A DNA stretch of 42,747 bases, from positions 1 through 42,747 of the forward strand of contig ONIL01000021.1 in assembly GCA_900317835.1 (NCBI GenBank). The letters are read 5' to 3'. The DNA comes from an uncultured Prevotellaceae bacterium (GTDB lineage: Bacteria > Bacteroidota > Bacteroidia > Bacteroidales > Muribaculaceae). Shown piece after piece: positions 16,901 to 24,457 of the stretch (position 1 is its first letter; every line of letters begins with the position of its first letter). Made by a program: the position numbers and the translations under genes. Under the pieces are notes generated by a model. The model saw only the letters and a list, made by a program, of their open reading frames with translations, was not told the origin of the DNA and searched no databases.

Positions 16901-17825
16901 CATGCTTTTTGATCCAGTTGTTGATACCATTCTGGAAAGCCTCGCTGTCCATGTACATACCGAAGAGCTCCGATGCAACGCCCATGCGGTGGTTCACGTC
17001 GTTAAGGGCGGCCACCTGGGTGGGAACGTTAGGATAGTCGGGCAAGGTGGTTGCCTGGCTCCAAGCGAAGTTGTTGTTGTACTGTACCTTGACATTGTCC
17101 TTGACGCGGGCGGTCTTGGTGGTGACCATGATCACACCGAAGGCTGCTTGAGTACCGTAGATCGAGCTCGAGGCAGCGTCCTTCAGGACACTGATGTTCT
17201 CGATATCGGCGGTATTCAGGTCGTTCAGGCTACCAGGAACACCGTCAATGATAACCAGCGGGCCGGCAGCGGCATCGGACAGCGTACCGATACCACGGAT
17301 CACTACCGAAGCATCAGCACTGATGTCACCGTTGGCGTTCAAAATGGTCAAGCCGGGAACGGTACCCTGCAGGTTCTTGGCCACGTCGGTCTCGGACTTG
17401 GAACCGAGCACCTTGTCAACGTCCACAGTGCTAACAGCGCCGGTCAGGTTGGCCTTGCGCTGCGTACCGTAACCAACGACAACGATTTCATCGAGTTTCG
17501 CGTTATCCTCGGCAAGAACGACGCGCATGCCGTTGGCAGCACGCACGGTCTGGGTCTTGTAGCCGATAAACGAAACTTGAAGCTTAGCATTAGGGCTAGC
17601 TTTGAACGAGAAGTTACCGTCCACATCGGTTGATGTGCCACGGGTCGTTCCAACCTCGACAATGCTGGCGCCGATGACGGGTTCACCCTGCTCATCGACA
17701 ACGCGGCCTGTCACAATGCTGGTGGCGGAATTAGCCGACACCTGGGGCGCAGGTGCTGCTTGGGCCTGATAGACAGGACCGCACAGCATTAACAATGCGC
17801 CCAAAAGAGCTAAATGTCTTTTCAT
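13995..17825 (-). CDS. SusC-type TonB-dependent receptor fused to an OmpA-like domain
   Basis: A 1276-residue outer-membrane transporter. The signal peptide is followed by a carboxypeptidase-regulatory-like beta sandwich (about 36-110), the hinge LDEIVVVGYGTQRKANLTGA and a plug domain (VIIDGVPGSLNDLNTADIENI), then the 22-strand barrel. The barrel ends normally with SVGLQLTF near residue 1094. Unusually, 182 more residues follow (encoded at 13995-14543): a coiled coil (NAQINDLRAQLADAENS...) and an OmpA-like module with GYASKDG and LAEGRA, carrying the Asp and Arg expected to bind diaminopimelate in peptidoglycan. The start at ATG 17825 is preferred to GTG 17831. It is the first gene of an operon with susD; the promoter is at 17934-17965. 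Confidence 0.95.
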   Translation of the reverse strand: MKRHLALLGALLMLCGPVYQAQAAPAPQVSANSATSIVTGRVVDEQGEPVIGASIVEVGTTRGTSTDVDGNFSFKASPNAKLQVSFIGYKTQTVRAANGMRVVLAEDNAKLDEIVVVGYGTQRKANLTGAVSTVDVDKVLGSKSETDVAKNLQGTVPGLTILNANGDISADASVVIRGIGTLSDAAAGPLVIIDGVPGSLNDLNTADIENISVLKDAASSSIYGTQAAFGVIMVTTKTARVKDNVKVQYNNNFAWSQATTLPDYPNVPTQVAALNDVNHRMGVASELFGMYMDSEAFQNGINNWIKKHGDIKDKYREMVYGDDYDENGYYANWDVPGIIFNNHAPSQSHTLSVTGNSGRINFYTSVGYNQKQSLMNFNPDKLRRYNVTANLSVHATDWLELGTRISYTDRTYETPYKRGAGTYQYLWRWGSFFGPYGYFVDPNDGQQYDARTMIGGRNTGGDCYYKRFNTRLGAFAKIDFSHGLTFNADYTFIKTEGRYKGIGLPSVVYNTWGLNPQGPVDITGSTFIETDRSFTNGHVANGYFDFFKSINDVHNFNFKVGANMEKYEYEYLYFEQHGLQDLNLPELALTNEFYSYSHSHDHWGSAGFFGRINYDYKGILLLELNGRYDGSSKFPKKDQWAFFPSASMGLRISEMSFWKPIKNTISNAKFRASYGEIGNDRVGNYMFLETMGKQTNAVNWIGTGNSRYDYFGAPKMVSESLTWETIQTLNLGLDLAFFNGHLNVTADWFQRTTKDMLAPGRALPSVIGASAAMENAGSMRTRGWEVQVDYHNRFGAVDFYATAIVNDYKTKITKWDSNNMINTNYSGKEYGEIWGFETDRYFDFNDFNADGTYKQGVADQTKLQSNGFVYGPGDIKFKDLNGDGVIDWGKGTPEDHGDLKRIGNFTPRYQYSLRLGAAWKGFDVDFYLQGVAKRDMWTQSAFVMPFMRGADAIYTNQTDYITEADYAAGKIDQNAAFPRMWAGGAGRGTASSDILDLGKFNFYPQSKYLVNMSYLRMKNITVGYTLPQHLTRKALIEKLRIYASTDNLFDIINHSNHTGLDPEINTGVGSYGNGVWGRTDPIMRTYSVGLQLTFGSSGHTAVAAPVDNSALNAQINDLRAQLADAENSYNRRLADLQNQLNAANNRANQLQKDLNDCQKSKTGMIDKSLQYMTILVHFPVNKTAISTDQQPNVERIAAYMKSHPEAKCTINGYASKDGPADHNIKLAEGRAASVKDMLVKKYGIDAKRINAQGQGISDMFDELSWNRVSICEITVK

Positions 17826-17933
17826 AAGCACGTTTTAGTTAGTTAATATTAATTGTATTTATAAAAAATTGTTTAAGTCTTATTTGGGACCAAATTTTTG
17901 TAAAAAAGTCGTTTTCCCTTTATTAACAAGGTG

Positions 17934-17965
17934 CAAAGTTGAGAATTTTTTTTGAATTGTACAAA
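17934..17965 (-). promoter_or_regulatory. Promoter of the susC-susD operon
   Basis: On the minus strand TTTG (17962-17965), a 20-base spacer and CAACTTTG (17934-17941) match the consensus except for the first base of the -7 box. The transcript would start near 17927 and have a leader of about 100 bases. Confidence 0.65.
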
Positions 17966-17972
17966 AATAGAG

Positions 17973-18004
17973 GTCAAATTTGACTGCAAATGAGCCAAAT
18001 TTGG
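17973..18004. promoter_or_regulatory. Two palindromes upstream of the susC promoter
   Basis: GTCAAATTTGAC (17973-17984) and CCAAATTTGG (17995-18004) are perfect palindromes whose centres are 21 bases apart, two helical turns. They lie 8 to 39 bases upstream of the -33 box. A related gapped form, ATTTGG-GA-CCAAAT, is in the leader at 17882-17895. The arrangement fits an activator or repressor binding as dimers on one DNA face. Confidence 0.5.
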
Positions 18005-18052
18005 TTAAAAAACCCGAAAAAATGTGCCTAAAATGAAATTACCCTCTTGCTT

Positions 18053-20014
18053 TTACCTATTTGGCAGAAGGCGGTTCTCGTTCATGCGTGACATGTATTG
18101 CTGGATGACGGCCTTGAGGAACAGTTCCATTTCCTGTTGTTTAGGCAGCTTGCCCACGAGGTTTTCCTTCAGCAAGGGGTCTGTCTTGAAGCGATAGGCA
18201 GCGGTGGTCTTTTCTCCGTCAAATTGCAACATCACGTCGCCCTTGACCAGTTGATAAATGCCTGCATTGTAGTTGAAGGCCCAGCTGTCGCCTGGTTCCT
18301 TGCTCCCGTCAAGCAAATCGTCACCAAAGGCCAGATAGGGTTTGTCATAAGCTAGCAGATGCAGTAGTGTTGGGGTGATGTCGGTCTGTTGGGCGATAGT
18401 AGCTCGGTCGTGAGTTGGCTCGAGCTGGCCATCGGGCGTGAAGAAGATGATGGGGATGCTGTACAGGCCCAGGTCGGTCTTGTAGACATCGTGGGTAGCC
18501 TGGTTGGTATGGTCAGCCACGAGAACAAAGATGGTGTTCTGGTACCACGATTCACGGCTGGCGCGCTCAAAGAAGCGCCGCAGCGCCAAGTCGGTGTAGC
18601 GCACGCATTTGTGGATGGGCTGTCCGCCCTCGTCCTTGAGGCTGTCGCGGTATTGTTCGGGCACGTCGTATGGGTGGTGTGATGAGGCTGTGAAAATGGT
18701 GGCCAGGAAAGGTTGATGCATCTCCTCAATGTTGTCGAGTGTGAATTGAAGGAAAGGCTCGTCCCAAATGGCCCACTTGCCGTCAAAGTCGTCCATGCCG
18801 CCGTATTTGGGCGACTGACAGTACTCATCGAGGCCATAGTAACGCTGGTAGCCGATGCTGTGAGCATAGGCACTGAAGCCCATCGAGATGTTGTGCCCAC
18901 CGTGGAAAAAGGCACTGCTATAGCCTTCTCGTCCCAGTATCGATGAGATGCCGTCCACGTCGTTAAGCGACGCCGGCGTGAGGAAAAAGGGCTCGACCAT
19001 CATCGGCAGGCCCGACAGGATAGACGGCATGGCATCCATGCTGATGCGTCCGTTGGCATAGCTGTATGCAAAGGAATAGGACTTCGACAACAGGGTGTCG
19101 ATGAAGGGCATAAAACCCTTGTAACGCCCACCATCCATGGTGCGGTTGAAATAGCCTATGTATTCCTTGCCCATGCTCTCGACAATGAGGATGACGACGT
19201 TCTTGCCTTTTCGGCCACCATCGGTCACCGGATGGTTGTGGACGGGCGAGTAAATGGCCTCCATCTGCTCGTGTGACATGTAGTCAGGCGTGACAAAAGG
19301 CTTCTTGCCGATGCTGCGTATCATCGAGAAGGGGGTGTTCAACACCACCGATGACTCGACAGGGCGGTTGACAAACTGGTTGGCGTTGCTGATGGTCATG
19401 GGACGAGTACCCGCCGTGACGCTGCCGCGAATGCCGACGATGGCAAGCGGTATCATCACCAACAGGGCAATGGCCTGTGAAATATAGTACTGGAAGCCAA
19501 ACCGATAGACTTCAAGGCGAGGCTTAGTATAACACCGCCACAGGAGGTACACCAGGGCGATAAAAAGCACGACAAGATACCAATGACGGATAAACTCGGT
19601 CAAGATGATCGAGGTGATATTGCCCTCGTTGGCAAACTCGGAAAACACCGATACCGTCGAGCGTCGGCCCGTATATTGGAAATAGACAGCGTCCATCAGG
19701 TTGCTGGCAATTCCCACGGCGTTGGAAACAACAAAGAGCCATTTCAGCCCCTTATGGAATCCGTCTCGCTCCTTGATGTGCAAGGGTAACAGCATCAACA
19801 CCAGATACAGGCTGTTGACATAGAGCAGTGCCGACGTATCAAACACTAAAGCGCCATGCAGCATGCTCCAGAACAGCGTCCATGACATGTAGGGCGCGAA
19901 GGTTGACCAATTCTCCATGAAGAATCCCACCCGTGAGAGCATCCACACCAGGTAGGCTACCGCCATATTCAGCACTGCCGCCCCGATATTACTATGAATC
20001 AACTTCTTCCACAT
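18053..20014 (-). CDS. LTA-synthase-like membrane phosphotransferase
   Basis: A 653-residue protein of the LtaS/alkaline-phosphatase superfamily. Residues 1-200 hold about five membrane helices; the periplasmic catalytic domain spans about 265-600. Visible motifs are NVVILIVESMGKEYIGYFN (metal-binding Glu), NGRISMDAMPSILSGLP (probable Ser nucleophile), FFHGGHNISMGF, and FVLVADHTNQ (metal-binding Asp-His). Since Bacteroidetes make no lipoteichoic acid, the likely job is moving phosphoglycerol or phosphoethanolamine from a phospholipid to a periplasmic or surface glycan; this is inferred. It begins 14 bases after the GH3-family gene and is probably in the same operon. Confidence 0.88.
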   Translation of the reverse strand: MWKKLIHSNIGAAVLNMAVAYLVWMLSRVGFFMENWSTFAPYMSWTLFWSMLHGALVFDTSALLYVNSLYLVLMLLPLHIKERDGFHKGLKWLFVVSNAVGIASNLMDAVYFQYTGRRSTVSVFSEFANEGNITSIILTEFIRHWYLVVLFIALVYLLWRCYTKPRLEVYRFGFQYYISQAIALLVMIPLAIVGIRGSVTAGTRPMTISNANQFVNRPVESSVVLNTPFSMIRSIGKKPFVTPDYMSHEQMEAIYSPVHNHPVTDGGRKGKNVVILIVESMGKEYIGYFNRTMDGGRYKGFMPFIDTLLSKSYSFAYSYANGRISMDAMPSILSGLPMMVEPFFLTPASLNDVDGISSILGREGYSSAFFHGGHNISMGFSAYAHSIGYQRYYGLDEYCQSPKYGGMDDFDGKWAIWDEPFLQFTLDNIEEMHQPFLATIFTASSHHPYDVPEQYRDSLKDEGGQPIHKCVRYTDLALRRFFERASRESWYQNTIFVLVADHTNQATHDVYKTDLGLYSIPIIFFTPDGQLEPTHDRATIAQQTDITPTLLHLLAYDKPYLAFGDDLLDGSKEPGDSWAFNYNAGIYQLVKGDVMLQFDGEKTTAAYRFKTDPLLKENLVGKLPKQQEMELFLKAVIQQYMSRMNENRLLPNR

Positions 20015-20028
20015 GGTATATCTGGATT

Positions 20029-21552
20029 TTATTCTTTTGAATCAATCAGAGCCAGCATTTGGTCGATGAGTTCGCGGTTGTTGCTCAAGCGCGGAACTTT
20101 GCGCTGGCCTCCTAACTTGCCCGTGGATGCCAGCCAACGGTCGAACAGGCCTGTTGGGGCGATGACCAGCGTGGGTGGCGCCAGGAAGATGTCGCCTGTG
20201 CGTTTGGCGTCATAGTCACTGTTGGCCTCACGCAGGTGCTGGTCGAGCAATTGCATGAAGCGCTCCTCGTTGGCGGGTTTGTGGGCAAATTCGATGAGCC
20301 ATTGATGGTGTCCGCGGTTACCACCCTGGGCATAAACGGGTGCGGCGGTGTAGTTGAGCACTTGGTCGCCTGTTTCCTGCTCTGTCAAGGCTATAGCATG
20401 GTCGGCATTGTGGACCATCAACTCCTCACCGAAGGCATTAATATAGCTGCGTGTGCGTCCTGCAATCTTGATTTTCACAGGGTTGAGTTGCTCGATGGTC
20501 ACTGTGTCACCGAGGCGGTAGCGCCATAATCCATTGGCTGCGGTGATGATGAGTTCGTAGGTGCGTCCTTTCTCGACTTCCCAAATCGGATAAACTTCGG
20601 GGGTCTCGCTCTCACTTTCTTCCACAGGCAGGAATTCGTAAAATACCCCCACGTCTAGCAGCAACAGCATTGCCTCGGTCTCCCAGTCGCTCTGTACGGC
20701 AAAGAATCCCTCGCTGGCATTGTAGGTGTCCAGGAAATGCATCTTGTCCATATCGCAGATTTCCTCATACTGGTGCCTATAGGGCTCAAAGGCGATGCCA
20801 CCATGAAAGAACACTTCCAGGTTTGGCCACACCTCGTGGATGCAGGTTTTCCCTGTCTTTTCAAGCACTTGCTTGAGCACGGTCAAGAACCACGACGGGA
20901 CCCCACTCAGGTTAGTGACATTGGCATTGAGGCTTGCCTCTACTAAACGGGGCAATTTCTCGGTCCAGTCTTCCATGAGCGCGACTTTTTTGGAGGGAAT
21001 GCGCATCAGGTTGGCCAGTGGATTCATGTTTTCGATGAGGTTGGCGCTCAGGTCCCCTACCCTAACCCCTGGTTTGAGTTTCAGGTTATTAGCGAAACTG
21101 CCGCCCAGAATGAAAGCCTTGCCCGAGAAGATGCTGCTCTCGGGGTTTAGGTTCAGGTAGTGGGATACCACGTCGCTTGCACCCAAATAATGGTTCCACT
21201 GGAATGACTCACGTGTGATGGGGATGTACTTGCTGCGCCCGTCGCTAGTTCCCGATGACTGGGCAAAATTGATGCACGCCCCAGGCCACAACTCGTCTTT
21301 CATGCCATTTACCATGCGCATGATTTGGGGACGTAGGTCCTCATAGGAGTACAGGGGCAAGGTTGAGGCAAACTGATGATAGGTCCTGATAGAAGAGAAG
21401 TCGTACTTACGGCCAATGCGGGTCAATGCCGCTTTTTCGATGAGGCGCACGAGTTCACCCTGCTGAACGGCGTCGGCATGGTCAATGTAGCGTGCGTGCT
21501 GCTGCAGGCGACCCAGAAAACGGTTACGGACAAAAGGCGTGAAATCAATCAT
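20029..21552 (-). CDS. GH3-family acyl-adenylating enzyme
   Basis: A 507-residue member of the GH3 family, named for plant auxin-amino-acid synthetases and common in Bacteroidetes. These adenylate a carboxylic acid and may transfer the acyl group to an amine. The ATP-binding motif SSGTSDGRSKYIPIT is at about 110-124, then SGVPSWFLTVL (about 215-225), YNASEGFF (about 275) and WRYRLGDTV (about 355). Its physiological acid and acceptor in bacteria are not known. The start at 21552 is chosen because the -7 box TAATTTTG (21559-21566, minus strand) ends only six bases upstream, making the mRNA leaderless; the upstream in-frame ATG at 21585 lies upstream of that box. It leads an operon with the LTA-synthase-like gene. 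Confidence 0.88.
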   Translation of the reverse strand: MIDFTPFVRNRFLGRLQQHARYIDHADAVQQGELVRLIEKAALTRIGRKYDFSSIRTYHQFASTLPLYSYEDLRPQIMRMVNGMKDELWPGACINFAQSSGTSDGRSKYIPITRESFQWNHYLGASDVVSHYLNLNPESSIFSGKAFILGGSFANNLKLKPGVRVGDLSANLIENMNPLANLMRIPSKKVALMEDWTEKLPRLVEASLNANVTNLSGVPSWFLTVLKQVLEKTGKTCIHEVWPNLEVFFHGGIAFEPYRHQYEEICDMDKMHFLDTYNASEGFFAVQSDWETEAMLLLLDVGVFYEFLPVEESESETPEVYPIWEVEKGRTYELIITAANGLWRYRLGDTVTIEQLNPVKIKIAGRTRSYINAFGEELMVHNADHAIALTEQETGDQVLNYTAAPVYAQGGNRGHHQWLIEFAHKPANEERFMQLLDQHLREANSDYDAKRTGDIFLAPPTLVIAPTGLFDRWLASTGKLGGQRKVPRLSNNRELIDQMLALIDSKE

Positions 21553-21558
21553 AGTGCG

Positions 21559-21566
21559 CAAAATTA
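21559..21566 (-). promoter_or_regulatory. -7 box of the GH3-family gene, leaderless start
   Basis: Minus-strand TAATTTTG, full consensus, with six bases to the ATG at 21552. The transcript should begin at or next to the start codon. The -33 region is poor. Confidence 0.65.
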
Positions 21567-21750
21567 CTAATAAACCCCGAATCATTGGAACGATGAGCCA
21601 AAAAATCCGAAGAAAGGGCCTGTTTGTCTAGGAAAAAAGCCAGTTTCATAGTACATTTCCCGTAAATGAGTAAAGAATCTTTTCAGGTGGCATGAATTAT
21701 GCAGATTAAAGGGTGATTGGTCGATTATTTATGAAAATTTGTCTAAAAAA

Positions 21751-21782
21751 TTTGCAGCAAATTCTCAAAGAGGCTAATTTTG
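21751..21782 (+). promoter_or_regulatory. Consensus promoter of the 204-residue exported protein
   Basis: TTTG (21751-21754), 20 bases, TAATTTTG (21775-21782): a complete match to the Bacteroidetes primary-sigma consensus. The leader would be about 34 bases. Confidence 0.85.
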
Positions 21783-21822
21783 AGGCAACAAACATTTACG
21801 AACATTAAAAGACATACGCACT

Positions 21823-22437
21823 ATGAAACGCTTACTTCTGACAATGGTGGCAGTGCTGACCCTCGGGACAGCAGCCAATGCGATGAGTTACAAGTCGGCC
21901 CGCGATCAGGCTTTCTTCCTGACCGACAAGATGGCTTATGAACTTGGACTGAGTGATGACCAGTACAATGCCGTGTTCGAGATTAACATGGACTACATCA
22001 TGTGCCTCGAAATGAGTGATGATATCTTCGGCACGTTCTGGACCCGTCGCAACAACGAGTTGAGGTATGTGCTCTCACCCGCACAATACAACATGTACAT
22101 CACGATGGAATACTTCTATCGTCCCGTTTCCTGGGAAAACAAGAAATTTGTTTTCACCATCTATAACCGCTATCCCAAGAATCGCTTCTATCGTCCTGCT
22201 CCTCCGGGATACCAGGTTTACAAGGGCTCTAACCGCTACTTTGACCACAGTGCTTACAATGGACGCACCTTTGGCGCTCCCACGACTAAGTCGCAGCCTA
22301 AGCCTGGAAGTGGCGCTACCCAGCCCGGCATGAATACTCCTAAAAGCCAGCCTGGCAGCAAGAGTCAGCCTGGCATGACCAAGAGGCAGGCTGTCAATCA
22401 GGGCAAGCAGCTGATGAATCAGCCTCCCCGCCGCTAA
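21823..22437 (+). CDS. Exported protein with Pro/Gln/Lys-rich tail
   Basis: A 204-residue protein with a clear cleavable signal peptide (MKRLLLTMVAVLTLGTAANA). The mature part starts with a helical, aromatic-rich region (about 25-120) that contains LGLSDDQYNAVFEINMDY and LSPAQYNMYITMEYF; such 'L(S/T)xxQ' helices recall periplasmic Spy/CpxP-like or LTXXQ proteins, though the similarity is faint. The last 70 residues are disordered-looking, with repeated KSQPG/QPGM units. The gene has a full-consensus promoter and an intrinsic terminator, so it is a well-expressed single-gene unit. I do not recognise the family. Confidence 0.8.
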   Translation: MKRLLLTMVAVLTLGTAANAMSYKSARDQAFFLTDKMAYELGLSDDQYNAVFEINMDYIMCLEMSDDIFGTFWTRRNNELRYVLSPAQYNMYITMEYFYRPVSWENKKFVFTIYNRYPKNRFYRPAPPGYQVYKGSNRYFDHSAYNGRTFGAPTTKSQPKPGSGATQPGMNTPKSQPGSKSQPGMTKRQAVNQGKQLMNQPPRR

Positions 22438-22473
22438 AAGTTTGAACAAGCTGATACTATAGAATAAGATTTC

Positions 22474-22512
22474 AGGAGAGAATTCCGGCGCTTGGGATTC
22501 TCTCCTGTTTTT
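22474..22512 (+). terminator. Intrinsic terminator
   Basis: AGGAGAGAAT (22474-22483) pairs perfectly with ATTCTCTCCT (22497-22506), followed by GTTTTTCT: a classic stem plus T run for the plus-strand gene. The stem can also serve the convergent minus-strand gene ending at 22536. Confidence 0.9.
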
Positions 22513-22535
22513 CTGGGAAAGTTATCGAAATGCGG

Positions 22536-23150
22536 TTATTTCTTGAGTTCAAAACCCACCATCACGTCGTCATAATGATCCATGAGAAATGAGAGGGCCT
22601 TAATTGCCGAGTTATCACTAACCTTGCTAGCTAGTGAAACCAGCTTCAAGAGTTTGTCGGCATCAAAGGTAATGCTTACTTTTTTCTTGCCGTCACGCTT
22701 GAGGCGGGCGGTAAGGGGAATGCCATGCCATTTAAACGTGATTTTCCCTTGGCTGGGATTGTAGTTATAGGTTCCATTCATACTCGTGCCCAGCAGTTGA
22801 ATGGCACATGTGCCGTCCTCGTTAAACGAGAATTGAGGACGCACCTTGTTCAGCCCTATCTTCTTGTAAGCATTTTTGAGTTTTTTCTTGAGCTTGCCCT
22901 TGGCTATGGGTTTACCCAGGCTGGAAAGGATATTCTTGCCGCTGACGTCAACGCTAGGACCACTATAGGTCCACACACCCTTGATGGTGGAGTTGATTTG
23001 ACGGGTCTCACGGGCAATATCCTCTTCGGTAATGGTGAATACATCATCGGGATGTAAACCCTTGCCGCTGGCTGAATTCCTGTTTGTAGCACAGGATGAC
23101 AGCAGCAACATTGCACATAAAATGGTCAGAAAATGTCTCATAAGCATCAT
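22536..23150 (-). CDS. DUF4923-like lipoprotein
   Basis: A 204-residue predicted lipoprotein: MRHFLTILCAMLLLSSC has a clear lipobox. The mature region reads as a lipocalin-like small beta protein: IKGVWTYSGPSVDVSGKNILSSLG, then FSFNEDGTCAIQLLGTSMNGTYNYNPSQGKITFKWHGIPLTA. This pattern of 'GxWxYxGP...' plus a C-terminal helix resembles the DUF4923 family of Bacteroidales; the assignment is from memory of the motif and is moderate. ATG 23150 is chosen because a -7 box at 23160-23167 ends nine bases upstream; the frame is open to 23231, but that would cross the promoter. It is divergent from the glycosyltransferase gene. Confidence 0.78.
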   Translation of the reverse strand: MMLMRHFLTILCAMLLLSSCATNRNSASGKGLHPDDVFTITEEDIARETRQINSTIKGVWTYSGPSVDVSGKNILSSLGKPIAKGKLKKKLKNAYKKIGLNKVRPQFSFNEDGTCAIQLLGTSMNGTYNYNPSQGKITFKWHGIPLTARLKRDGKKKVSITFDADKLLKLVSLASKVSDNSAIKALSFLMDHYDDVMVGFELKK

Positions 23151-23159
23151 ATTTTTCAG

Positions 23160-23167
23160 CAAAGTTA
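23160..23167 (-). promoter_or_regulatory. -7 box of the DUF4923-like gene
   Basis: Minus-strand TAACTTTG, full consensus, nine bases before the ATG at 23150, giving a leaderless or nearly leaderless mRNA. It lies back to back with the plus-strand -7 box at 23221. Confidence 0.6.
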
Positions 23168-23220
23168 GCTCAATTTGATAAAAATGAACCCTAAATTCAT
23201 AGAGAAAAGAAAAAAAATAG

Positions 23221-23228
23221 TAATTTTG
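23221..23228 (+). promoter_or_regulatory. -7 box of the glycosyltransferase gene
   Basis: TAATTTTG, full consensus. The ATG at 23295 is 66 bases downstream, so this mRNA has a real leader. The -33 box is poor. Confidence 0.6.
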
Positions 23229-23294
23229 CATGTTTGATTGAGCGCATACGCTTTTAAAAAAAGAAGATAATAAACAACAAAATAGTATTAGATC

Positions 23295-24437
23295 ATGGTA
23301 GTAGGTTACGGAGGTCGTAAAGTCGTCATGGATAATAATGATACATCCTATTATGGACGCATCCTTATTAAGGCTCTTGCCACGTATTATCCCGACAACT
23401 ATTATATCCTGTATTCCCCTAAGCGTGAGCAGAACAAGCGCTTAACTCCATTATATAACGATGAGAGTGTGCGAGTTAAATTTCCTCGCTCCTATATCCA
23501 TAACAAGCAATTATGGTACACGCGTACAGGCATTGTCAAGTCGGCTAAGGCTCATGGTGTGAACACTTTCCACGGCATTGACGATGGCATTCCTTCGGGT
23601 TTTGATGGCAGTAATTTCCCCACGGTTTTCACGATGACCGACCCTCTCTATAACAGTGCAGGCAACTGGACTAACCGTATGCTCATGCAACGTCGTGCCC
23701 GCAAAGCGTGCAAGATTGCAAAGCGTGTCATCGCTCTTAACGAGGTGGACCGCCAACTCATCATTGACCATTATCATGTGAATCCCGACAATGTTGAGGT
23801 GGTACATCCTTGTTTCTTTTCTGGATGTGATGATTCAGTGCCTCCTAATATGTATGAGATTCTGCGCGAGAAGTATCACTTGCCTGAGAAATTTGTCCTC
23901 TACAAGGGACGAATGGAAAAGGATGATAACATCAAGGAGGCGTTGCAGCTAATTCACGAATTGCGTGACCGCAAGATCTCGGTGGTCTTGTTGGGTTACC
24001 GTACCAATTTCTTTGACAATGTCGTCAAGAATCAGGCCCACGATCTGCACATCTTCCACCGCTTCAAACAATTAGATAAAATTCATCACGCTGATCTCAC
24101 CGCTGTGGTGAAGATGGCCAAGGCAGTCATTATCCCCAATACTGATCGAATGCGTGATAACTATAAGATTCTCAACGCACAGCGTAGCGGTGCCCTTGTC
24201 ATCTGCAAAGATACTGCCAAGGCACGTGAGTTTGGCGGTGATGGCGTCATCTATTTCAACTCATTTTCTGATGGTGCTGAAAAATTAAGCGATGTTCTGG
24301 AGGACGAGGCAAAGCGCAAGGCGATACTTCAGGCTGCTTGGGACAATTCCGAAAAATTTACGGGTAAGATTCTTGCCGACCACATGATTCACATATATCG
24401 GTCGGTACTTATGCATCGCAGGCTTTTTCTCAAATAG
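23295..24437 (+). CDS. GT4-like glycosyltransferase with altered donor motif
   Basis: A 380-residue GT-B glycosyltransferase of family-4 type. The N-terminal domain (KVVMDNNDTSYYGRILIKAL...GVNTFHGIDDGIPSG) binds the acceptor; the C-terminal domain begins near FVLYKGRMEKDDNIKEALQLI (about 200). The usual donor-site E-x7-E (EGFGLPxLEAMxxG) is replaced by RMRDNYKILNAQRSG (about 275), so neither Glu is in its normal place. It could use a different donor-binding mode or have lost activity. Its acceptor is unknown; surface-polysaccharide or protein glycosylation are both possible. It stands alone and converges on nadK with 20 bases between the stops. Confidence 0.85.
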   Translation: MVVGYGGRKVVMDNNDTSYYGRILIKALATYYPDNYYILYSPKREQNKRLTPLYNDESVRVKFPRSYIHNKQLWYTRTGIVKSAKAHGVNTFHGIDDGIPSGFDGSNFPTVFTMTDPLYNSAGNWTNRMLMQRRARKACKIAKRVIALNEVDRQLIIDHYHVNPDNVEVVHPCFFSGCDDSVPPNMYEILREKYHLPEKFVLYKGRMEKDDNIKEALQLIHELRDRKISVVLLGYRTNFFDNVVKNQAHDLHIFHRFKQLDKIHHADLTAVVKMAKAVIIPNTDRMRDNYKILNAQRSGALVICKDTAKAREFGGDGVIYFNSFSDGAEKLSDVLEDEAKRKAILQAAWDNSEKFTGKILADHMIHIYRSVLMHRRLFLK

Positions 24438-24457
24438 CCCAATTGATATAAGGTTTT

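Noticed and set aside
16020-17633. 537-codon plus-strand frame inside the SusC gene
   Set aside because: Same antisense effect; no start context, no recognisable domain.
24438-24457. Terminator between the glycosyltransferase and nadK
   Set aside because: Only a five-pair stem can be drawn nearby (TACCG/CGGTA), inside the nadK end; too weak to call.
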